Assembly: GCA_024276995.1 (NCBI GenBank)
Contig: JAJRWB010000054.1
Location: 48,830 to 112,829, forward strand
Origin: Candidatus Eiseniibacteriota bacterium
GTDB lineage: Bacteria > Orphanbacterota > Orphanbacteria > Orphanbacterales > Orphanbacteraceae
Reading direction: 5' to 3'
Length of the DNA: 64,000 nt
The translations under genes and the position numbers were made by a program. The notes below the pieces were generated by a model that was not told the origin of the DNA, did not search any database, and worked only from the letters and a program-made list of their open reading frames with translations. Position 1 is the stretch's first letter. Each line of letters begins with the position of its first letter. Below are positions 1-8,551 of this stretch, in pieces.

Positions 1-1
1 T

Positions 2-577
2 CCCTCGAACCTTGCGGCGGGGAAGTTCGGCATGGGCGACGAGACCGCCGCGGGGATGAACGAGGCGATCCGCCGGGGGCTCGAGGACGATCTCGGTCTC
101 GGCGAAGCGCTCGGCAGGGCGCTCGTCGAGGAGAAGGCGCCCCACCGCGACGTCTCCCTTCTCGCAGCGGCGTGGGAGAGCGGCGTGCCGATGACGATCC
201 ATGTCGGCGTGGGCACCGACATCACCCACATGCACCCTTCGGCGTCGGGGGGCGACATCGGGGAGGCTTCGTACCGCGATTTCCTCACCCTCGTCGCCTC
301 TTTCGAGAAGCTCACCGACGCGTCCGTCCTTCTTCACGTCGGTTCGGCGGTGATCCTTCCCGAGGTGGTGCTGAAGGCGGTCGCCATGCTGCGCAACGCA
401 GGCTCTCCCCCCGGCGACTACCTGGCGGTCAACTTCGACATGAACAGGAGCTACCGGCCGCTGCAGAATGTGCTCAGTCGCCCGGCGGGGGAGGGGATCG
501 ACCTGACGGGACACCACGAGATCATGATCCCCCTTTTCACGGCGGGTGTTCTCGCCGCGCTCGACGCATCGGAGTGA
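2..577 (+). CDS. Conserved protein of unknown function, 3' part (5' end outside window)
   Basis: The frame is open from base 2 (reading PSNLAAGKFG before the first internal ATG at 32), so the true start lies left of the window. The visible 191 residues have strand/helix-like segments such as TIHVGVGTDITHMHP, SVLLHVGSAVILPEVVLKA and GHHEIMIPLF, with several His residues that could bind metal or nucleotide. No signal peptide or membrane segment is visible in this part. It converges on rfbB with a 28-base gap. I do not recognise the family with certainty. It resembles conserved proteins found beside heptose/dTDP-sugar genes in other Gram-negatives, which is a context-based guess only. Confidence 0.7.
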   Translation, partial: PSNLAAGKFGMGDETAAGMNEAIRRGLEDDLGLGEALGRALVEEKAPHRDVSLLAAAWESGVPMTIHVGVGTDITHMHPSASGGDIGEASYRDFLTLVASFEKLTDASVLLHVGSAVILPEVVLKAVAMLRNAGSPPGDYLAVNFDMNRSYRPLQNVLSRPAGEGIDLTGHHEIMIPLFTAGVLAALDASE

Positions 578-605
578 TCGGGAGGTAAGGGGGGAGAGAG
601 GGTTT

Positions 606-1628
606 CTACTTCTTTCCGCCGGCGAGGCGATCGCCATACCACCGGTCGAAGTACTTCTTCCACGACGGACGGCTACGAATCGTCTCCCACCACTCCCGGT
701 TCTCGACGTACCACTTCACCGTCTCTTCGAGCCCCTCGGTAAAGGTGTGGCCCGGCGACCAGCCGACGTCTTTTTCCAACTTCTCGGGGTCGATCGCGTA
801 ACGCCAGTCATGGCCCGGGCGATCCTCGACGAAGCGAATGAGTGTCTCGGATCTTCCCAGGATCGCGAGGATCGCCTTCACGATCTCGAGGTTCGCCATC
901 TCCGAGCGCGCGCCGATGTTGTAGATCTCGCCCGGCTCTCCTTTTTCGAGGACCGCCTGGATCGCCTCGCAGTGATCAGCGGCGTGAATCCAGTCGCGCA
1001 CGTTCGTGCCGTCGCCGTAGACGGGGAGCGTCTTCTCCTCGAGGGCGCGGATGATCATGAGGGGTATCAGCTTTTCCGGGAACTGCCAGGCGCCGTAGTT
1101 GTTGCAGCAGCGCGTGATCAGCACCGGAAGGCCGAACGTCTTCCCGTACGACCGGACGAGGAGATCGGCCGACGTCTTGCTCGCCGCGTACGGGCTGTTC
1201 GGCCTGAGCGGACTCTCTTCGCTGAACATCCCTTCCTTGCCGAGGGAACCGTACACTTCGTCCGTCGATACCTGGAGGAAGCGGTCGATCTTCCGCCGCC
1301 GCGCCTCCTCGAGAAGAACGAGCGTCCCCTCCACGTTGGTCCGGTAGAAGAGGAGGGGATCGAGGATGCTGCGATCGACGTGCGATTCCGCCGCGAAGTG
1401 GACGACGGCGTCGCACCGGTCGAAGGCGCGCTCCACCGCCTCCCTGTCGGCCACGTCCCCCTCGATGAAGCGGTAGCGGGGATCGCTTTCGTACCGTTCG
1501 ACGTTCGCCCGGTTCGACACGTCGGTCAGCTTATCGAGGTTCACTACTTCATGGCCGGTGGCGGTCATCAGGAAGTGGACGTAGTTCGAGCCGATGAAGC
1601 CGCATCCCCCGGTGACGAGAATCCTCAC
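606..1628 (-). CDS. rfbB: dTDP-glucose 4,6-dehydratase
   Basis: Converts dTDP-glucose to dTDP-4-keto-6-deoxyglucose in the cytoplasm, the second step of dTDP-deoxysugar synthesis. It is an extended short-chain dehydrogenase/reductase. The N-terminus shows the NAD-binding GGCGFIGSNY motif, then STDEVYG (active-site region) and the catalytic Y-x-x-x-K in PYAASKTSADLL. The product of 340 residues is typical for RmlB. The frame is open for 30 more codons upstream to an ATG at 1718, but those residues do not fit the family. The GTG at 1628 starts directly with RILVTGG and overlaps the rfbA stop as GTGA, so I chose it. It is cotranscribed with rfbA. Confidence 0.95.
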   Translation of the reverse strand: MRILVTGGCGFIGSNYVHFLMTATGHEVVNLDKLTDVSNRANVERYESDPRYRFIEGDVADREAVERAFDRCDAVVHFAAESHVDRSILDPLLFYRTNVEGTLVLLEEARRRKIDRFLQVSTDEVYGSLGKEGMFSEESPLRPNSPYAASKTSADLLVRSYGKTFGLPVLITRCCNNYGAWQFPEKLIPLMIIRALEEKTLPVYGDGTNVRDWIHAADHCEAIQAVLEKGEPGEIYNIGARSEMANLEIVKAILAILGRSETLIRFVEDRPGHDWRYAIDPEKLEKDVGWSPGHTFTEGLEETVKWYVENREWWETIRSRPSWKKYFDRWYGDRLAGGKK

Positions 1629-2365
1629 GCCCGCCCCTCCCCAGCATCGCCCGCCCCGGCGGCGACGAGCCGGTTCGCGCGGAAGAGGGAAGAGAATGTA
1701 CCCGCGTCGGTCCACCACCCGTCGAGAACATCCATCTGCAAGGTACCCGCCTCGATGTAGGCGTTGTTCACGTCGGTGATCTCCAGCTCCCCGCGCCCGG
1801 AGGGGACGAGGGAGCGGACGATCCGGAAAACGTCGTTGTCGTACAGGTAGATCCCTGTAACGGCGAACGAGCTCTTCGGCGACTTCGGCTTCTCTACGAT
1901 GCGAACCACCCGATCGCCCTCGAGTTCCGCCACACCGAACCGCTCCGGGTCGGGCACTTCCTTGACGAGAATACGGGCGCCCTTCTCCTGTTCGCGAAAC
2001 GCCTCGACTGCGGGCCGGATCGATTTTTCCAGGATATTATCCCCCAAAATGACGCAGATCTTCTTTCCCGCGGCGAAGTATTCCGCCAGCGCGAGGGCGT
2101 CGGCGATCCCCCCCTGTCCCTCCTGGTACGTATAGTTCAGATGTTTCAGGCCGAATTGCTTTCCGTTCCCCAGGAGGGTGAGAAAGTCTCCCGAGTTGTT
2201 CCCTCCGGTGACGATCAGGATGTCCCGGATGCCCGCCTCCACGAGCGTCTCGATCGGGTAGTAGATCATCGGCTTGTCGTAGACGGGGAGGAGATGCTTG
2301 TTGGTCACCTTCGTGAGCGGGCGAAGCCTCGTTCCGAGACCGCCGGCGAGAACCACGCCTTTCAT
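1625..2365 (-). CDS. rfbA: Glucose-1-phosphate thymidylyltransferase, short form
   Basis: Makes dTDP-glucose from dTTP and glucose-1-phosphate, the first step of dTDP-deoxysugar synthesis. The N-terminal signature MKGVVLAGGLGTRLRPLT and the following KHLLPVYDKPMIYYP are diagnostic of RmlA-type nucleotidyltransferases. At 246 residues it lacks the C-terminal extension of the roughly 290-residue RmlA and matches the shorter forms. The ATG at 2365 is preceded by GGGAG at a good distance. An upstream in-frame extension to 3067 runs antisense-like through metH and is spurious. A sigma-70-like promoter lies just upstream (2418-2446). It is followed by rfbB with a 4-base GTGA overlap. Confidence 0.95.
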   Translation of the reverse strand: MKGVVLAGGLGTRLRPLTKVTNKHLLPVYDKPMIYYPIETLVEAGIRDILIVTGGNNSGDFLTLLGNGKQFGLKHLNYTYQEGQGGIADALALAEYFAAGKKICVILGDNILEKSIRPAVEAFREQEKGARILVKEVPDPERFGVAELEGDRVVRIVEKPKSPKSSFAVTGIYLYDNDVFRIVRSLVPSGRGELEITDVNNAYIEAGTLQMDVLDGWWTDAGTFSSLFRANRLVAAGAGDAGEGRA

Positions 2366-2417
2366 GTTTTTCGCTCTCCCTTTCGATAGATCCGGCACCT
2401 GGCGAAGCGACGGTTTG

Positions 2418-2446
2418 ATCATACCGTTTCGCGGGCCCGTCGTCCA
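2418..2446 (-). promoter_or_regulatory. Predicted sigma-70 promoter for rfbA-rfbB
   Basis: On the minus strand TGGACG (-35, bases 2446-2441) and TATGAT (-10, bases 2423-2418) are separated by exactly 17 bp, placing a start site near 2411, about 45 bases before the rfbA ATG. This would let rfbAB be transcribed apart from the upstream metH block. Seen by motif matching only. Confidence 0.6.
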
Positions 2447-2487
2447 GAAGGGGAGATCGGCTGCATGGCGATCGCGCCGCCGTTCCG

Positions 2488-5400
2488 TCAGACAGAAAAA
2501 TAGCGGGCCTGAGGGTGGTGAAACACCATCGCGGAGACGGAAGCCTCCGGGCTCATCATGTCGAGATCGGTGAGGCGGACGCCGATCTCCCCCGGCTCGA
2601 GAAGCTCGAAAAGAAGTCGCTGGCCGGCGAGATCGGGGCATGCGCCATAGCCGAAGCTGTAACGCTTTCCCCTGTAATGCCCGGCGAGGATCTCTTCGAG
2701 TGAAGTATCGGGAGGATCGGCGATTCCCCAGCGCGCGCGTATCTTCGCATGGAGCCACTCGGCCGCCGCCTCCGCCGTTTCGAGCGCCAGCGACGCGACG
2801 ATATGGCTCTTCAGGTACTCGCCGCGCTTCTTCCATTTCTCCGCCGCCTCGCGAACCGACCCGTCGGCGCCGGTCACGAAGAGCGCGAGGTGATCGTTCT
2901 CCATGATGTAGTCGGCGATACATAGGCCGTCCGGTCCCGCCTTCCGGGGGAACTCCCATTCGCCGGCCGGCGCGCCGCCCGCATCGAAAAGAACGATTCG
3001 GTTCCCCTCGGCCCGAACCGGGAAGAACCTCCACACCCCGCGCACCGTCCAGCCGTTCTTCTTCCACTCCTTCTTAACCGCATTCACCTCCGCCTCGAGC
3101 TTCGCGTAGCGCTCATCGTTCGCGGCGGCGAGGCGGGCGACGCCCCCCTTGAGACCGAGGTGCTTTCCATAGAGCATCTGGCGATTCACGAAGCGCCACG
3201 CTTCTTCCGGGTCGATCTCCTCGATGTGCCGGTCGAGATCGGGAGGGGAGGGGACATCGACTTCGGTGGAAACCGTGCCGCTTCGGATGGCCGCCACGAC
3301 CGCCGTCTCCGCGCCGTCTTCCGTCCCGGTCGCCGATACGCGCGCGGCGAGAGAAGCGGACTCCTCTTCGAGCGCCTCGCGCTCGGCCGGATCGAGAAGG
3401 CGCTCGACGAGAGAAAGGCCTGTCATCGCATCCTTCGCATATGCGCAGACTCCGCCGTACACCGGCGCGATCTTCCCGTGGGTGAAGCGGAGCGAGAGCA
3501 CCGCCCCGCCGACGAGGAGGGGAACATCGATCCCGGCCGCCGCGAGATCCTTCGCGGTGTGCACCATCTGCCGCGCGCTCCTGACGAGCAGCCCCGACAG
3601 GCCGATCACGTCGGGACCGTGCTCCTTCGCCGCCCGAACGATCCTCTCGCCGGGCACTTTGATACCAAGGTCGATCACGCGATACCCATTATTACTTAAG
3701 ATGATTTCCACCAGATTCTTGCCGATATCGTGAACATCCCCCTTCACCGTGGCGAGAATCACCGTCCCCCGGTTCGCCGCGGCGGACGATTCCATCCGCT
3801 CTTCAAGACGACCGACGGCGGCTTTCATCACCTCGGCGCTCTGGAGAACCTCGGCGACGATCAGTTCGTTCGCCGCGAAGAGTTTCCCCACCTCTCCCAT
3901 TCCGGTGAGGAGGGGGCCGTTGACGATATCGAGCGGTGTTTTCCAGCGGTCGTCGGCGAGGGCCTCGTCGAGCATTTCGTCGAGCCCTTCCTTGCTCCCC
4001 TCGATTACCGCGCGGGCGAGGCGCTCCTCGAGGGGGAGGTCTTTCGGGGCGATCGGCGTGGCCTTTTTTCTCAGGCGAAAAGCCTCGGTAAAGAAACGCA
4101 CCGCCTCGTCCCCCCCTGCGGTGTCGCCCGCCTTCAAGAAGAGAAGCGACTCGGCGAGTTTCCTCTCCTTCTCCGGGAGATCGGCGTAGCGCGCGAGACG
4201 CTCGGTGTTCACGATCGCCGCGTCGAGACCGGCGAGCGTACAATGATGGAGAAAAACCGAGTTGAGCACTTCCCTGCCGGCGGGGGGGAGGCCGAAGCTG
4301 ACGTTCGACACGCCGAGGATCGTCCGGCTGTCGGGGAAATGCGCCTTGAGCGCCCGTACCCCCTCGATCGTCGCCGCCGCCGAACCGAGGTACGCCGCGT
4401 CGCCGGTACCGCACGGAAAGACGAGGGCGTCGAAGAAGATATCCTCGGGGGGAAAACCGAACTCCTCGGTGAGCAACCGGTAGCTCCTCCGGGCGATCTC
4501 GAGCTTCCTCTCCACGGTGACCGCCATCCCCTGCACAGGATCCTCGTCGATCAGTCCCACGACCAGGGCCGCCCCGTACCGTTTCGCCAGGGGGACCACC
4601 CTTTCGAAACGGGAGAGACCGTCCTCGAGGTTGATCGAGTTGAGAACCCCTTTCCCCTGGCAGAGCGTGAGGGCGAGTTCCATCACGTCGGCGTCGGTCG
4701 TGTCGATCATCAGCGGCGTGCGCACCAGGCGGCAGAGCTTGACGAGAAGTCTCTCCATATCCGCCGCCTCGTCGCGATCGGGATTCTGCATGCAAACGTC
4801 GAGAACTTGGGCGCCCCGCTTCGCCTGTGCACGGCCCACCTCGGCGGCCGCCTCGTATTCGCCCCGGCCGATAAGGTCGCGAAACTTCCGGCTGCCGAGA
4901 ACATTCGTCCTTTCGCCGATGAGAAGGGGACGGTTGTCGTCGGTGAGTTCCACCGCTTCGATGCCCGAAAGGAGGGTGCGGCCGTGGCGCACCGGACGCC
5001 GCGGGACGCGCCCCCGGACGAGCCGCGCGAGAGCGGCCACATGTTCCGCCGTCGTGCCGCAGCAGCCGCCGACGAGGTTGATCCATCCCTCGCCGATGAA
5101 GCGGTTCATCCACTCCGCCATCTCCTCGGGGGAAAGCCGGTAGATCCCCTCTTCGTCGGGAAGGCCGGCGTTCGGCACGCAGGCCACACGGGTGCGGCAA
5201 AGATCGGAGAGGGTGCGAAGGGAGTCGGCCATCCGGTCGGGACCGCTTCCGCAGTTCATGCCGACGTAGAGAAGGTCGGCATGGAGGAGCGAGACGGCGA
5301 GCGCTTCGGCGTCCTGGCCGGCGAGCATCGTTCCGTTCGTTTCGATGGTGACCGAAACCGCCACCGGAACGGAAGCGCCCTGTTCGTCGAACGCCTCTTC

Positions 5401-5973
5401 GATACCGATCAGCCCCGCCTTGATGTTCGCCGTGTCCTGGCATGTCTCGAGAAGGAGGTAGTCAACTCCCCCCTCGACGAGACCGAGAGCCTGCTCCCGG
5501 AACGATGCCGCCAGCTCGTCGAAGGTGATCCCCCCGGTGACGGAGAGCGCTCTCGTCGTCGGCCCCATCGAGCCGCAGACGAAACGGATCGCGCCCGGTT
5601 CGTCGAACGGCGCGCACGCTTCACGGGCGAGGCGCGCCCCGAGGCGACACAACTCCCTGGCGCGGCCGGCGATGCCGTACTCGGCGAGCACCACCGGCGT
5701 GCCGCCGAAGGTGTTCGTCTCGACGATGTCGGCACCGGCGCGAAGATAGGTTTCGTGGAGCTTCCGTACCACCCCCGGCGACGCGGCGTTGAGGATCTCG
5801 TTGCATCCGTCGAACTCATCGCCCCCGAAATCGGCCGATGTCAGCCCCGCCGCCTGCAACCCGGTACCGGTGGCACCGTCCATGACGAGAATCCGCTCAT
5901 CGAACGCCTCGAGAAGGGCGGCGCGCCGTTCGTCACGCCCGGTACGCCCGTCGCCACCGGCGCCGGCGCTCAT
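2488..5973 (-). CDS. metH: Cobalamin-dependent methionine synthase
   Basis: Transfers the methyl group of 5-methyltetrahydrofolate to homocysteine through methylcobalamin. All classic modules are seen in the 1161 residues: homocysteine-binding domain (about 1-325, zinc ligands in NLVGGCCGTTAEH near residue 303), pterin-binding domain (about 345-610, starting near LLIGERTNVLGSRKF), cobalamin cap and Rossmann domain (about 640-880, with the cobalt-ligand motif DVHDIG near residue 748), and the AdoMet-binding reactivation domain at the C-terminus (YSFGYGACPD). The ATG at 5973 overlaps the stop of the upstream gene as ATGA; the longer frame to 6330 is spurious. It is coupled to a bifunctional homocysteine methyltransferase/MTHFR, so the two together cover folate-to-methionine methyl transfer. 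Confidence 0.96.
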   Translation of the reverse strand: MSAGAGGDGRTGRDERRAALLEAFDERILVMDGATGTGLQAAGLTSADFGGDEFDGCNEILNAASPGVVRKLHETYLRAGADIVETNTFGGTPVVLAEYGIAGRARELCRLGARLAREACAPFDEPGAIRFVCGSMGPTTRALSVTGGITFDELAASFREQALGLVEGGVDYLLLETCQDTANIKAGLIGIEEAFDEQGASVPVAVSVTIETNGTMLAGQDAEALAVSLLHADLLYVGMNCGSGPDRMADSLRTLSDLCRTRVACVPNAGLPDEEGIYRLSPEEMAEWMNRFIGEGWINLVGGCCGTTAEHVAALARLVRGRVPRRPVRHGRTLLSGIEAVELTDDNRPLLIGERTNVLGSRKFRDLIGRGEYEAAAEVGRAQAKRGAQVLDVCMQNPDRDEAADMERLLVKLCRLVRTPLMIDTTDADVMELALTLCQGKGVLNSINLEDGLSRFERVVPLAKRYGAALVVGLIDEDPVQGMAVTVERKLEIARRSYRLLTEEFGFPPEDIFFDALVFPCGTGDAAYLGSAAATIEGVRALKAHFPDSRTILGVSNVSFGLPPAGREVLNSVFLHHCTLAGLDAAIVNTERLARYADLPEKERKLAESLLFLKAGDTAGGDEAVRFFTEAFRLRKKATPIAPKDLPLEERLARAVIEGSKEGLDEMLDEALADDRWKTPLDIVNGPLLTGMGEVGKLFAANELIVAEVLQSAEVMKAAVGRLEERMESSAAANRGTVILATVKGDVHDIGKNLVEIILSNNGYRVIDLGIKVPGERIVRAAKEHGPDVIGLSGLLVRSARQMVHTAKDLAAAGIDVPLLVGGAVLSLRFTHGKIAPVYGGVCAYAKDAMTGLSLVERLLDPAEREALEEESASLAARVSATGTEDGAETAVVAAIRSGTVSTEVDVPSPPDLDRHIEEIDPEEAWRFVNRQMLYGKHLGLKGGVARLAAANDERYAKLEAEVNAVKKEWKKNGWTVRGVWRFFPVRAEGNRIVLFDAGGAPAGEWEFPRKAGPDGLCIADYIMENDHLALFVTGADGSVREAAEKWKKRGEYLKSHIVASLALETAEAAAEWLHAKIRARWGIADPPDTSLEEILAGHYRGKRYSFGYGACPDLAGQRLLFELLEPGEIGVRLTDLDMMSPEASVSAMVFHHPQARYFSV

Positions 5974-7808
5974 CCGATCTCCTCGAGAATCGCCTCCGCC
6001 GCCCGGACACGGCCGAAGGGTGCCGCGATCTGGATCCCTTGCACGAGGCCGCGAAGGCGACGGAACGTCTCGATGCTCATCCGGATCCCCTCGTCCCGCG
6101 CCTCCTCCCTCGTCGGGCACCGGCGAAGGCGCTCGACCATCTCGTCCGGCACGCGGCACCCGGGGATCTCGTTGTTCAAGAACTCGGCGTTCCGAAGCGA
6201 CTGGAGAGGCCAGAGTCCGGCGACGACGGGTACGCCGAACGATTCCACCCTCCCGACGAACGCCTCGAGCACGGCCACGTCGAATACAGGCTGGGTGATG
6301 ACGTATTCGGCACCCGCCTCGATTTTCCATTGGAGCCGTTTCAGCTCTTCCTCCAGGTCGGGCGCACCGGGGTTCGCACCGACGCCGATGCAGTATCCCG
6401 ACGGTTCGCCGATCGGGTTCGATGCGATGTCACGCCCGTGGTTGAGAAGGTTCAAGATGTTCGTCAGGCCGATCGAATCGACGTCGAACACCGCCGTGGC
6501 GTCGGGGTAGTTTCCCAGCTTCGGCGGATCGCCGGTGACGGCGAGAATGTTGCGGATCCCCAGGGCCCATGCGCCGAGAAGATCGCTCTGCATGCCGATC
6601 ACGTTCCTGTCGCGGCACGTGTAGTGGAGCACCGCCTCGATCCCCACGTCCCTTTGGATCTGAAGCGCCAGGGCGAGAGCGCTCATGCGCGCCATCGCCC
6701 GCGGTCCGTCGGGGATGTTGATGCCGTCGACGCCGAGCACGTGCATCCTCCGCGCCGCCTCGATCTCCTTCGCCGCCGATACGCCCCGGGGAGAGACGAG
6801 TTCCACAAGCGAGACGAACCGTCCCTTCGCCAGCTTCCCCCCCAGTCGGCTCTTCTCCTCGAGGCGGCGGGGCGTCACGTCGAACGCCTTCTTCACCGGC
6901 GCGATCGTCGGCCGCGCGGTCGTGCTCATCGCCCGGGCGGCGCGAAATGCGCGGGACATCGCCTTCAGGTGGGCCGGCGACACGCCGCAGCACCCTCCCA
7001 CGAGCGAGGCGCCCGCCTCGAGAAAGCGCTTCGTGAAGTTCGCGAGATACTCGGGCGTGGAGAGATAGATATTTCTTCCGTCGATGTCGCGCGGCTTTCC
7101 CGCGTTCGGCATGACCGAGAGCGGAAGGGGGGAGAGGCCCTTCACCATTTCGAGCCACTCGAGCATCACATGGGGACCGACGGTGCAGTTCACCCCCACC
7201 GCATCGGCCCTCGCGAGGAGAAGGTCGTTCAGCACCTGCTCCGGCGGCGCGCCGGTGAGCGACCCGGCATCGTCGGCGATGGTGAGATGGGCGACCACCG
7301 GCAACTCGCCCGCCGCGTCGCGGCACGCCTTCACCGCCTCGGCGAGTTCCGAATGATAGATGAAAGTTTCACATATGAATAGATCGACACCCCCTTCGAC
7401 GAGCGCTTCGGTCTGCTCGCGAAAGAGGGCGCGCGCCTCGCCGAGACTCAAGGGACCGAGAGGCTCCACCCGCACGCCGAGAGGGCCGATGGCGCCCGCC
7501 ACGTACCGGTCTTCCCCTGCGGCGGCGCGCGCGACACGCGCGCCTTCCACATTGATGGCCCGGCACTGATCGGCGAGACCGTACCCGGCGAGTTTCTCCG
7601 GGTTCGCGCCGAAGGTGTTCGTCTCGATCACCTCGGCACCGGCGGCGAGAAAATCGTCGTGCACCGAGCGAACGAGGCCGGGATCGGTCAGCGTCGTCTG
7701 ATCGAAGTTCCTGTTGATGAAAACGCCCCGCTCGTAGAGCGTCGTCCCCATCCCCCCGTCGAGGAGGATCGGTTCGCCGGCGAGCCGCTCCTTGAAAGGA
7801 CGTCGCAT
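5970..7808 (-). CDS. Bifunctional homocysteine S-methyltransferase / 5,10-methylenetetrahydrofolate reductase
   Basis: A YitJ-type fusion of 612 residues. Residues 1 to about 300 form a homocysteine S-methyltransferase domain (ILLDGGMGTTLYERG at the start, TNTFGAN, and the zinc-binding GGCCGVSP near residue 272). Residues about 320-612 form the MTHFR TIM barrel (FVSLVELVSPRG, GVDGINIPDGPR, NILAVTGDPP, GANPGAPDLEEE), which reduces methylene-THF to methyl-THF using FAD and NAD(P)H. It supplies methyl-THF for MetH, encoded immediately downstream with an ATGA overlap. It follows rfbC after 19 bases, so it is probably in the same transcript. Whether its methyltransferase half uses methyl-THF, S-methylmethionine or AdoMet cannot be told from sequence. 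Confidence 0.93.
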   Translation of the reverse strand: MRRPFKERLAGEPILLDGGMGTTLYERGVFINRNFDQTTLTDPGLVRSVHDDFLAAGAEVIETNTFGANPEKLAGYGLADQCRAINVEGARVARAAAGEDRYVAGAIGPLGVRVEPLGPLSLGEARALFREQTEALVEGGVDLFICETFIYHSELAEAVKACRDAAGELPVVAHLTIADDAGSLTGAPPEQVLNDLLLARADAVGVNCTVGPHVMLEWLEMVKGLSPLPLSVMPNAGKPRDIDGRNIYLSTPEYLANFTKRFLEAGASLVGGCCGVSPAHLKAMSRAFRAARAMSTTARPTIAPVKKAFDVTPRRLEEKSRLGGKLAKGRFVSLVELVSPRGVSAAKEIEAARRMHVLGVDGINIPDGPRAMARMSALALALQIQRDVGIEAVLHYTCRDRNVIGMQSDLLGAWALGIRNILAVTGDPPKLGNYPDATAVFDVDSIGLTNILNLLNHGRDIASNPIGEPSGYCIGVGANPGAPDLEEELKRLQWKIEAGAEYVITQPVFDVAVLEAFVGRVESFGVPVVAGLWPLQSLRNAEFLNNEIPGCRVPDEMVERLRRCPTREEARDEGIRMSIETFRRLRGLVQGIQIAAPFGRVRAAEAILEEIG

Positions 7809-7827
7809 CGTTCCTCCCCACGTCGCC

Positions 7828-8364
7828 TCAGCGGTTCTCGATTCCCCACCACGTGAAGCCGACGCCCGGATCGTCCCACGGGACCCTGTATTCGTCGGAC
7901 GGATTGTAGATGCGGTTCGTATAGTAGACCATGACCAGGTCGTCCCCGGGCATCACCTCGTAACCGTGCGCCACGCCGGCGGGGATCCGGACCGCCTTTG
8001 GATAGAGCGCGCCGGCGAAGATCGAATTCGCGAAGCCCTTCGTCGGGGAGCCGGTCCGGAAATCGACGAGGGCGATGCGCGCCGTGCCCGAAACGGGGAG
8101 GAAGATGTCGTCTTGTTCGAGATGGTAGTGGAACGCCTTGATCACGCCGGCGCGCGTCGCGGTGAGCGACGTCTGGGCGAAATCGAACCGCTCCGCCACC
8201 GGGTCGGTGACGCGAAACACTTCGGCGAAGTGGCCCCGGTCGTCGGGAAGGAGCGTGAGGGGCCGCACCGTCACGCCGTCGATCAACCCTTCCGTCCCAT
8301 CCGATGCCTGCTGAATGATCTCGTGCCGCGTTACGCGGACATGTTCCACCTGCTCCCGTTTCAT
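7828..8364 (-). CDS. rfbC: dTDP-4-dehydrorhamnose 3,5-epimerase family protein
   Basis: A cupin-fold RmlC-type epimerase acting on dTDP-4-keto-6-deoxyglucose, the product of RfbB. In the 178 residues I see GVIKAFHYH (catalytic His region), ALVDFRTGSPT, VRIPAGVAHGY and the C-terminal WDDPGVGFTW, all characteristic of RmlC. The ATG at 8364 has GGGGGAG upstream. It is the first gene after a divergent promoter and is followed by the MTHFR fusion. rmlA and rmlB lie beyond the two methionine genes, and rmlD (the final reductase) is not in the window. An RmlC paralogue with altered product specificity is possible. Confidence 0.88.
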   Translation of the reverse strand: MKREQVEHVRVTRHEIIQQASDGTEGLIDGVTVRPLTLLPDDRGHFAEVFRVTDPVAERFDFAQTSLTATRAGVIKAFHYHLEQDDIFLPVSGTARIALVDFRTGSPTKGFANSIFAGALYPKAVRIPAGVAHGYEVMPGDDLVMVYYTNRIYNPSDEYRVPWDDPGVGFTWWGIENR

Positions 8365-8454
8365 CGGTCTCCCCCCGCCTCCGGCGCGCCCGACCGAGCG
8401 GCCGTCTTGAAGAAGTCGAACGGTGCGGCCGCTCCGGGGCGCACCCTGTGCGCT

Positions 8455-8483
8455 AGTTTAGCCCCGGCGGGACGCGATGTCCA
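8455..8483 (-). promoter_or_regulatory. Predicted sigma-70 promoter for rfbC and the methionine genes
   Basis: Reading leftward, TGGACA (8483-8478) and TAAACT (8460-8455) are spaced by 17 bp, giving a start site near 8448 and a leader of about 84 bases before rfbC. It lies 39 bp from the plus-strand promoter, so a regulator binding between them could affect both operons. Confidence 0.6.
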
Positions 8484-8522
8484 GATCTGACGGTTTCAGT
8501 TGTACTTAGGCGGTCATCTTCA

Positions 8523-8551
8523 TTGACGGAAGACGCCGATTCTGCTATCAT
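8523..8551 (+). promoter_or_regulatory. Predicted sigma-70 promoter of the exopolysaccharide operon
   Basis: TTGACG (8523-8528) and TATCAT (8546-8551) have an ideal 17-bp spacer. It is the only strong promoter-like element upstream of the long plus-strand polysaccharide cluster. Confidence 0.62.

Noticed and set aside
546-1760. 404-codon plus-strand frame opposite rfbB
   Set aside because: Antisense shadow of a well-supported dehydratase; no start site or domain support.
3730-6510. 926-codon plus-strand open frame opposite metH and the MTHFR fusion
   Set aside because: It is antisense to two genes with full family motifs; its translation is rich in Arg/His/Gly with no recognisable domain, as expected of a high-GC shadow frame.
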